A stretch of 6,239 bases of DNA from NCBI GenBank assembly GCA_026394095.1, contig JAPKYY010000452.1:1-6239 (forward strand). The letters are read 5' to 3'. Shown here in pieces: positions 1 to 4,874 of this stretch. The stretch comes from Acidobacteriota bacterium. GTDB lineage: Bacteria; Acidobacteriota; Terriglobia; Bryobacterales; Bryobacteraceae. Made by a program: the position numbers and the translations under genes. The notes below the pieces were generated by a model. The model searched no databases. It saw only the letters and a list, made by a program, of their open reading frames with translations, and was not told the origin of the DNA. Every line of letters starts with the position of its first letter. Positions within the stretch are counted from its first letter, which is position 1.

Positions 1-86
1 CGTGCTCTATAGATCGGGAAGATGCTGATGGCCAAAGTCACCAAACCAACTCCAGCAATCACCAACCCATCTAGTGGCGTATTCAT
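1..86 (-). CDS. N-terminus of a small or membrane-anchored protein (partial, cut by window edge)
   Basis: Reading leftward from an ATG at 86-84, the frame stays open for 28 codons to the window edge. It encodes a short polar start (MNTPLDG) followed by a run of about 17 hydrophobic residues (LVIAGVGLVTLAISIF) and then PIYRA. This looks like an N-terminal transmembrane helix or signal anchor. No clear Shine-Dalgarno sequence precedes the ATG; the upstream bases are A-rich. It would be transcribed divergently from the DinB-like gene at 145. The function cannot be named from 28 residues. Open frames this short also arise by chance, so the call rests on the hydrophobic pattern and the sensible divergent arrangement. 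Confidence 0.42.
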   Translation of the reverse strand, partial: MNTPLDGLVIAGVGLVTLAISIFPIYRA

Positions 87-106
87 AGTTTTAATTTTCA
101 GAAGCT

Positions 107-128
107 GCTGCGAGTGAACACTTACAGC
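107..128. repeat. Imperfect 22-bp palindrome, possible operator
   Basis: Arms GCTGCGAGTG (107-116) and CACTTACAGC (119-128) flank a 2-bp centre and match at 8 of 10 positions. The inner AGTG/CACT and outer GCTG/CAGC blocks are perfect. The site lies between the divergent starts at 86 and 145, where a dimeric repressor or activator could control both genes. As RNA it would fold poorly because of the 2-nt loop, so a DNA-level role is the likelier reading. Chance occurrence is not excluded. Confidence 0.35.
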
Positions 129-132
129 AAAC

Positions 133-138
133 TATGAT
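133..138 (+). promoter_or_regulatory. Candidate -10 box for the DinB-like gene
   Basis: TATGAT matches the bacterial -10 consensus TATAAT at 5 of 6 positions. It ends 6 bp before the ATG at 145, so transcription from it would begin at or next to the start codon. That would give a leaderless message, consistent with the absence of a Shine-Dalgarno sequence here. No convincing -35 box is seen at 16-18 bp spacing. Confidence 0.25.
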
Positions 139-144
139 TACCAT

Positions 145-669
145 ATGGAATCCAACTTTCTCGAAGAGTGTCTTCCGATCCTCAATCGCACACCCGCCAC
201 CCTCAACGCCCTCCTCCGCGATCTCCCCAACGTGTGGACCGACGCCAACGAAGGCCCCGACACCTGGAGCCCTTACACCGTCCTCGGCCACCTCATCCAC
301 GGCGAGCAGACCGACTGGTTTCCCCGCGTAAAGGTAATCCTCGAGCATGGCCCGGCCAGAACCTTCGACCCCTACGATCGGGAAGCCCAGTTCCGCGTCA
401 CAGAGCCGAAATCCATGAACCAGCTCCTCGACGAATTCGCCGCACTTCGCCAAGAGAATCTCAATCAGCTTCGTGCCCTCAACTTGCAACCCGAGCACCT
501 CAACCTCACCGGCACCCACCCCGTCTTCGGCCCTGTCACCCTGCGCCAGCTCCTCGCCACCTGGACTACTCACGACCTCGCTCACGTCCTCCAGATCAGC
601 CGTGTCATGGCCAAACGCTACCGCCACGAAGTCGGCCCCTGGGCGCAATACCTCTCAGTGATGGCCTAA
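145..669 (+). CDS. DinB-superfamily protein (four-helix, putative metal-dependent)
   Basis: This 174-residue cytosolic protein has no signal peptide or membrane segment. Its length and helical pattern fit the DinB/YfiT-like four-helix fold. The family usually holds a divalent metal with one His from helix 2 and an HxxxH pair from a late helix. Here these would be H49 (in GHLIHGEQ) and H143/H147 (in THDLAHVLQ), with a conserved-looking TWSPYTVLGHL just before H49. Members act as thiol-dependent transferases or hydrolases, or are damage-inducible proteins of unknown reaction; the substrate cannot be told from sequence. The ATG at 145 is chosen because residues 1-25 already form the expected first helix. 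The start has no good ribosome binding site. The gene ends inside the 3' end of the convergent hydrolase gene. The fold is quite certain, the reaction unknown. Confidence 0.9.
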   Translation: MESNFLEECLPILNRTPATLNALLRDLPNVWTDANEGPDTWSPYTVLGHLIHGEQTDWFPRVKVILEHGPARTFDPYDREAQFRVTEPKSMNQLLDEFAALRQENLNQLRALNLQPEHLNLTGTHPVFGPVTLRQLLATWTTHDLAHVLQISRVMAKRYRHEVGPWAQYLSVMA

Positions 670-1461
670 CAGCTTCTGAAGCCACGCAACCGTCGAAGGC
701 TTCCATACTTGAAAGCGTTCTTCTTTCTCCCAGTTTTCAACCCCATGCGGTGCACCCTCAATCAACTGCATCTCGCACTTGGCCCCCACCTTTTTTGCCG
801 CCTCGCAAAACACCTCCGATTGCTGCCACGGAACCCCCCGATCTGCCTTTCCATGCACCAGCAAAACCGGCACCTGCCCACGCTTCACATAAGTGATCGG
901 TGATGCCTCGCGCATCACAGCTTCATTGGCCCCCGGCAAATACAAAGCGATGTTGCGAGGCCATTCCCCACGCTGTGTCTTCCACAAAGCCAAATCGTAG
1001 ATTCCATAAAAACTAACCAGCCCCGCTACTTTTACTTTCCCTCGCAATGCCGCAAGCCCCACCAGATGCCCGCCAGCCGATTCTCCCATCAACACAAGCT
1101 TCGACGGGTCGACATGATAACCCTTCGCGTGAGAACGCAGCCAGCGCACCGCCGCCTCGATATCTTCCACCGCAGCCGGATGCGGATCCTTCGGTGCCAG
1201 CCGGTAGTTGATCGTAAACCACGGAATCCCCGCCGCAGTTAGCGTTTGAAACCAAGGCCCAATGTAAGTGCGTTTATCGCCTGCTTCCCAGCCCCCTCCA
1301 TGCACCAGAATCACTGCCCCCCGCGTACGGCCATCATCGGGAATCCATGCGTCCAGCGTCAAAGAGGTGCCCCCGGGATGTGCAAACTCGATGTCTTTGA
1401 AGTCCTTGCCTGAGGCCAACGCAGCAGCCAGGATTCCTATCGCAATCAAACCAGTTTTCAT
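655..1461 (-). CDS. Secreted alpha/beta-hydrolase, esterase/lipase type (BD-FAE/HSL-like)
   Basis: This 268-residue serine hydrolase has a Sec signal peptide: K2, a hydrophobic stretch over about residues 4-16, and likely cleavage after A16-G18. The mature enzyme should be periplasmic or extracellular. The oxyanion-hole motif HGGGW is at 54-58, NYRLAP at 85-90, and the nucleophile elbow GESAGG at 126-131 with S128. The acid is probably D207 (HGKADRGVP) and the catalytic His is H239 (GAPHGV). All triad parts are present in normal order and the length is typical for a single-domain carboxylesterase. Relatives cleave short acyl or aromatic esters, including acetyl or feruloyl groups on plant polysaccharides; the true substrate is unknown. 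The last codons and the TGA overlap the end of the DinB-like gene on the opposite strand. The start is divergent from the sugar dehydrogenase, 42 bp away. No strong Shine-Dalgarno sequence is seen. Confidence 0.93.
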   Translation of the reverse strand: MKTGLIAIGILAAALASGKDFKDIEFAHPGGTSLTLDAWIPDDGRTRGAVILVHGGGWEAGDKRTYIGPWFQTLTAAGIPWFTINYRLAPKDPHPAAVEDIEAAVRWLRSHAKGYHVDPSKLVLMGESAGGHLVGLAALRGKVKVAGLVSFYGIYDLALWKTQRGEWPRNIALYLPGANEAVMREASPITYVKRGQVPVLLVHGKADRGVPWQQSEVFCEAAKKVGAKCEMQLIEGAPHGVENWEKEERFQVWKPSTVAWLQKLLGHH

Positions 1462-1483
1462 AAGCTCACTGGCTTTCTATTAT
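1455..1483 (+). promoter_or_regulatory. Candidate sigma70-type promoter for the dehydrogenase unit
   Basis: TTTTCA (1455-1460, 4 of 6 to TTGACA) and TATTAT (1478-1483, 5 of 6 to TATAAT) are separated by exactly 17 bp. Transcription would start near 1490, about 14 nt before the ATG at 1504. The -35 box overlaps the start codon of the divergent hydrolase, so the two genes should interfere with or co-regulate each other. Confidence 0.4.
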
Positions 1484-1484
1484 G
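1479..1484 (-). promoter_or_regulatory. Candidate -10 box for the hydrolase
   Basis: Read on the minus strand this is CATAAT, matching TATAAT at 5 of 6 positions. It sits about 18 bp before the hydrolase ATG and physically overlaps the plus-strand -10 box TATTAT. No good -35 box is visible at the expected spacing, so this is a weak call supported mainly by the shortness of the divergent gap. Confidence 0.22.
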
Positions 1485-1503
1485 ATCCTTAGTAGAAGAT
1501 TCC

Positions 1504-3360
1504 ATGCGATATTTCATAACGGCTGCGACCCTGCTGTCGACCTTACCCCTTTGCCTCGCGCAAGACTCCCCAGATTCGGTCATCCCGGCCACCAAACAAT
1601 TCCGCAAGACTGTGGTCACCTCCGGCCTTGCAGGCCCATGGGAAATCACCTGGGGCCCGGACAACATGATCTGGACCACCGAGCGCACTGGCAAACGTGT
1701 CACTCGCATCGACCCGGCTACCGGCAAGCGCTCCGTTGCAGTCACGATCGACGAAGTCTCGGCGCCAGGCGGCCAGGATGGTCTCCTTGGAATGGCTCTC
1801 CATCCAGAACTGCTCAAGGGCACAGGCAACGACTACGTTTATGTCGGCTACACCTACGTCGACAAGACCCTTCCGCCTGATCCAACCATCGCCGATCCAA
1901 ACAGCCGCTACCGCAACCTCTACGGCAAGATCGTTCGCTACACCTACGATGCCTCCAGTGGCAAGTTATCAAGCCCGCTGAACGTGATCACAGGCCTACC
2001 CGCTGGCAACGACCACAACGCCGGCCGCCTCAAATTTGGCCCCGACAAGAAGCTCTACTTCAGCATCGGCGATCAGGGCAACAACCAGCTTGGCAACGTC
2101 TGCCTCGTGGTGCAATCCCAGCGCCTGCCCACTCAAAAAGAACTCGACGCCAAAGACTACTTCGCCTACCAGGGCAAAGTCCTCCGTCTCAATCTCGACG
2201 GCTCCATCCCCAAAGACAACCCCAAAATCGAAGGCATCCAGAGCCACGTCTACACACTCGGGCATCGCAATCCGCAGGGTCTCGACTTCGGCCCCGACGG
2301 CACTCTCTACGAATCAGAACAAGGCCCCAAGACCGACGACGAGGTAAACATCCTCAAGGCCGGCGGCAACTACGGCTGGCCCAACGTGGTCGGCTTCAAA
2401 GACAACAAAGCCTATGAGTTTGCCCGCTGGGCCGAAGCCAGGACACCCTGCTCACAACTCAAGTTCAGCGATCTTGCCATCCATCCTTCGGTGCCGCGCG
2501 AACCAGAAACCGCATTCAAGAAGCCGATGGTAGATCCCCTCGCCACGCTCTTCACAGTTGACACAGGCTACAACTTTGCCAACCCCGCCTGCAAAGGGAT
2601 TGACTACATTTGCTGGCCCACCACAGCCGTGTCAAGCGTCGAACACTACCAGTCCAAAGGCACCGGCATCCCGGGCTGGGATCGTGTCCTTTTCGTGACC
2701 ACTCTCAAGCGAGGCTCCCTGTACATCGTCCCGCTCAAGGCAGACGGCAAATCCGCTTCAGGCAAGCTCAGCAGATATTTCAAGTCTGAGAATCGCTTCC
2801 GCGACACAGCTGTGAGCCCTGATGGCAAGACCATCTACATCGCAACAGACCCCAGCGGTTTGGCTGAATCGAGCACCGGCGGAGTCACCCGCAACATGCA
2901 GGATTCCGGCGCCATCCTCGCTTTCACCTACACTGGCGAAGGTGCAGGTGAAGTCACTGCAGACCCAAGCCTGGTCACCAAAGCCAAACCAGCCGTGAAA
3001 GATACCACTGCTCCTATCGTCACCGGCGGTATCGCCCCGCAATTTACCGCGGCCCAGGTCGCAGCAGGCAAGACGGAATACAACGCCAACTGCGCCGTCT
3101 GCCACGGCAGCACGCTCACCAATGGAACCTTCGGCACACCTCTCGGTGGCCAATACTTCAAGGCCAACTGGGGCAGCCGTTCCGTGAAGGCACTCTTTGA
3201 TAAATTCCAAAACTCGATGCCCCCGGCAGAACCCGGTACGCTCCCTGCCGAGTCCTACGCCAACATCCTCACCTACATCCTCGAGTCCAACGGCTTCAAG
3301 CCCGGCAACACTCCGCTGCCGGCTGGCGGCGAGGCTCTCGAGAAGATGACGATCAAATAG
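1504..3360 (+). CDS. PQQ-dependent sugar dehydrogenase (GSDH family) with fused C-terminal cytochrome c domain
   Basis: This 618-residue exported oxidoreductase has a Sec signal peptide over residues 1-19 (cleavage likely after LCLA); C17 is not in a lipobox. A six-bladed GSDH/soluble glucose dehydrogenase propeller spans about 25-470. Family motifs are NDHNAGRLKFGPD at 169-181 (H171 matches the catalytic base), GHRNPQG at 253-259 (R255/N256 at the PQQ site), SEQGPKTDDEVN at 271-282 and GGNYGWP at 287-293 (calcium/PQQ region). After a linker, a class I cytochrome c domain (about 515-605) has the haem motif C530-A-V-C533-H534 and a likely axial Met, M572, in NSMPP. The enzyme should oxidise an aldose or other carbonyl/alcohol substrate in the periplasm and pass electrons to its own haem, then to the respiratory chain. 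The substrate is unknown; the family includes glucose, aldose and sorbosone dehydrogenases. The ATG at 1504 fits the signal peptide and follows AGAAG by 5 nt. A second gene follows after 15 bp. Confidence 0.94.
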   Translation: MRYFITAATLLSTLPLCLAQDSPDSVIPATKQFRKTVVTSGLAGPWEITWGPDNMIWTTERTGKRVTRIDPATGKRSVAVTIDEVSAPGGQDGLLGMALHPELLKGTGNDYVYVGYTYVDKTLPPDPTIADPNSRYRNLYGKIVRYTYDASSGKLSSPLNVITGLPAGNDHNAGRLKFGPDKKLYFSIGDQGNNQLGNVCLVVQSQRLPTQKELDAKDYFAYQGKVLRLNLDGSIPKDNPKIEGIQSHVYTLGHRNPQGLDFGPDGTLYESEQGPKTDDEVNILKAGGNYGWPNVVGFKDNKAYEFARWAEARTPCSQLKFSDLAIHPSVPREPETAFKKPMVDPLATLFTVDTGYNFANPACKGIDYICWPTTAVSSVEHYQSKGTGIPGWDRVLFVTTLKRGSLYIVPLKADGKSASGKLSRYFKSENRFRDTAVSPDGKTIYIATDPSGLAESSTGGVTRNMQDSGAILAFTYTGEGAGEVTADPSLVTKAKPAVKDTTAPIVTGGIAPQFTAAQVAAGKTEYNANCAVCHGSTLTNGTFGTPLGGQYFKANWGSRSVKALFDKFQNSMPPAEPGTLPAESYANILTYILESNGFKPGNTPLPAGGEALEKMTIK

Positions 3361-3375
3361 CGAGAAGACCTTCCC

Positions 3376-4470
3376 ATGCTGCACCGGATCGGGATCTTCC
3401 TGACGATTGCTACTTTGCTCCTCGCTCAGGGACAAGAGATCCATCAGGAAGAGATCCAACGTGCACGCCACCTGCTAAAGGCCCCCAGCTGGGAAGAAAA
3501 GGCTTGGGGGCTTCACATCGCTGCGAGTCTCCACTCCCGCAGTCTCGATCAGGACCTGCTGGCACAGCTCCAATCCGCCACCAGGCTCATTGCCGCGGAT
3601 CCGAAGTCAATCGAGCACGCCTACGTGTCCGTTCTCTTTGAAGCTCTGATTGAATCAGGCGTCACCGTTCAGGCCCAGTTGCTGGAGCCCTTCCTCGAAT
3701 CCTGGACTGCCCCTGCTCTCATCCTGCTCGTAAGGGCTCCTGACAGCGAAGCCACATTTCTCCTCTTGAGCTCAGAACGGAAGGGTGATCTGGTCTGGTT
3801 AACCTCAAACAATGTCCTGGCCTGGAGAAGATCAAAAGCCTGGTACCAGGACATGCTCAGACAACTCAGCACCACTCACATCTTCTCTGTGTTCAGCCCC
3901 AATCAGCCAGAATATGGAATTCCAGGTGGCCATGGTGACGGCATTGCTCGCGATCAATTGGAGCAAATGCCTGCTGGCTTTCCCCCGGTAATCTTGTACT
4001 CGCTGGCATCCAGGCTCTTTCCAGGCAGCACTCTCTTGACCCCAGGCCCAATCAACGTTTACTTCAGGCGCACCGTGGTGCCTACAGGACAGTCGTTCCA
4101 CCCGCCGAGCTCGGAGGGGTATGTATCCCGGCTGGATCTCTGGTACGGCTATCTTGCAGAGTTATCCAGAAAGACAACCGACGAAGTTCAGAAATTTTTC
4201 AAGGCCTCCACTACCATCATCTTTACCACCGACCTTAAATTTGTGAAGCTTTGTGATCAAAGCCTGACCAGGCAAGCCGAAGGCCTACAGCGACTCATCC
4301 AGTTGATTGCCGAGACGGGACTCTTCCCCTCGCAATCGCAATTCTTGATTGAAGTTGGCGTCTACGACCACAGAAAGTGGAAGCATCACCCACTTCCTGA
4401 AATTCGATCCAGAGTGGTCACACTGCCGAGACCCTTAATTCAACCGCGCACCCGCCTCCCGCTGATTTAG
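3376..4470 (+). CDS. Exported protein of unknown function, probably with N-terminal helical repeats
   Basis: I do not recognise this 364-residue protein. A Sec signal peptide is clear: LHR, then the hydrophobic IGIFLTIATLLLA, with cleavage near A17-G19. Residues about 20-160 look all-helical, with paired amphipathic helices (QRARHLLKAPSWEEKAWGLHIAA and later EPFLESWTAPALILLV), suggesting HEAT-like repeats. The second half is mixed, with Pro- and Gly-rich segments (GIPGGHGDG, LTPGPINVYF) and no catalytic motif I can name. The ATG lies 15 bp after the dehydrogenase stop and AGAAG sits 8 nt before it, so the two genes are very likely cotranscribed. A periplasmic accessory role to the dehydrogenase is possible, but nothing in the sequence proves it. 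The final 36 bp are overlapped on the other strand by a degenerate vapC frame. Its base composition is less C-skewed at third positions than its upstream neighbour, hinting at weaker expression or a different history. Confidence 0.85.
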   Translation: MLHRIGIFLTIATLLLAQGQEIHQEEIQRARHLLKAPSWEEKAWGLHIAASLHSRSLDQDLLAQLQSATRLIAADPKSIEHAYVSVLFEALIESGVTVQAQLLEPFLESWTAPALILLVRAPDSEATFLLLSSERKGDLVWLTSNNVLAWRRSKAWYQDMLRQLSTTHIFSVFSPNQPEYGIPGGHGDGIARDQLEQMPAGFPPVILYSLASRLFPGSTLLTPGPINVYFRRTVVPTGQSFHPPSSEGYVSRLDLWYGYLAELSRKTTDEVQKFFKASTTIIFTTDLKFVKLCDQSLTRQAEGLQRLIQLIAETGLFPSQSQFLIEVGVYDHRKWKHHPLPEIRSRVVTLPRPLIQPRTRLPLI

Positions 4471-4608
4471 CGTTGTGAGCGTCACATCATGCGCTCTGCA
4501 CCTTTCCTTCTGCTGAATATCGCGCACATCCAGGCCAAGGCGAGAAAAACTTTCTGCCTCCGGCTCATCTAAGAAGATCGCCACCAAAGCCGAAGTGTCC
4601 AGAATTAC
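4435..4608 (-). pseudogene. vapC: Remnant of a VapC-type PIN-domain toxin, startless and truncated
   Basis: In the frame overlapping the vapB stop, the minus strand reads VILDTSALVAIFLDEPEAESF. This is the classic first strand and helix of a VapC ribonuclease, including the first active-site Asp (LDTSA). Similarity stops after about 20 residues. The remaining 37 codons to the TAA at 4437-4435 do not look like a PIN domain, and the other acidic active-site residues are missing. Normal VapC has about 125-140 residues; this frame has at most 57. It also has no ATG, GTG or TTG at the expected position. The frame is open from an upstream TGA, and its codons before the conserved part include GTA and ATT but no usual start. 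The expected GTG appears as GTA. Activity is therefore very unlikely unless translation starts at ATT. The 3' end runs into the unknown gene on the opposite strand. Confidence 0.72.
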
Positions 4609-4850
4609 TTCGGTATCCCATGCTCGTCATAGAGCAACTCACCGTGATCCACATAGGGCCGCTTCACTCCCTGGGCTACCAGCTTGGCGATGGCCACCAA
4701 ATCTTCGAGGCTAGCCTTGCCCTTCCGCTTCTCCAGCTTGTCGTGACGCTCACGCAACGAATCGATTACCACCTTGGTGAGGCTCTCGCCCGTCTCTTTA
4801 GCAATCGCCTGCGCAAGGCGATGCGCCTCAGGGTTCTTAACAATTAACAA
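4605..4850 (-). CDS. vapB: VapB-type antitoxin (Rv0623/PSK_trans_fac-like), apparently orphaned
   Basis: This 81-residue protein has the layout of Rv0623-type VapB antitoxins. An N-terminal ribbon-helix-helix DNA-binding part (about 1-45) begins LIVKNPEAHRLAQAIA and continues TGESLTKVVIDSLRERHDKL. A basic linker and a C-terminal toxin-binding tail follow, ending DHGELLYDEHGIPK, a typical family ending. VapB normally binds and neutralises the VapC ribonuclease and represses its own operon. The start is a TTG at 4850-4848, supported by GGAG 7 nt upstream and by the family N-terminus beginning at this point. An ATG 3 nt further upstream is in another frame and stops after three codons. The gene lies 24 bp after the DUF1501 stop on the same strand, so it may also be reached by read-through. 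Its partner toxin is degraded, so the present role may be regulatory, protective against related toxins, or none. Confidence 0.88.
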   Translation of the reverse strand: MLIVKNPEAHRLAQAIAKETGESLTKVVIDSLRERHDKLEKRKGKASLEDLVAIAKLVAQGVKRPYVDHGELLYDEHGIPK

Positions 4851-4857
4851 GTCATTT

Positions 4858-4861
4858 CTCC
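4858..4861 (-). promoter_or_regulatory. Ribosome binding site deciding the TTG start of vapB
   Basis: GGAG on the minus strand lies 7 nt before the TTG at 4850-4848, which is ideal spacing. It is only 2 nt before the out-of-frame ATG at 4855-4853, too close for initiation there. The site lies within the 24-bp gap after the DUF1501 gene. Confidence 0.6.
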
Positions 4862-4874
4862 GATAGGTCTGCCC

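Noticed and set aside
91..648. Minus-strand 185-codon open frame opposite the DinB-like gene
   Set aside because: It mirrors the real gene, has no recognisable motif, and is rich in Val, Gly and Glu as is typical for antisense of GC-biased coding DNA.
168..896. Plus-strand 242-codon open frame across the DinB-like gene and into the hydrolase
   Set aside because: The translation is almost wholly Pro/Arg/Ser/His low-complexity sequence. It is an out-of-frame shadow spanning two well-supported genes on opposite strands.
2758..3471. Long minus-strand open frame (237 codons) antisense to the dehydrogenase and the next gene's start
   Set aside because: It lies opposite strongly recognised coding sequence including the haem domain, and its composition (Val/Gly/Glu-rich low-complexity stretches) is that expected from the C-rich third positions of the real gene.
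4477..4496. Inverted repeat GAGCG/CGCTC just after the unknown gene, considered as a terminator
   Set aside because: The stem is only 5 bp (6 with a wobble pair), the loop is about 8-10 nt, and no clean T-run follows on either strand.
4539..4558. Small hairpin GGCGAGAAA/TTTCTGCC at the point where vapC similarity ends
   Set aside because: The 8-bp stem has one bulge and no T-run on either strand. Its position at the breakpoint is suggestive but too short to separate from chance.
4620..4847. Plus-strand 75-codon open frame opposite vapB
   Set aside because: It is antisense to a recognised antitoxin gene and shows no domain or ribosome binding site of its own.
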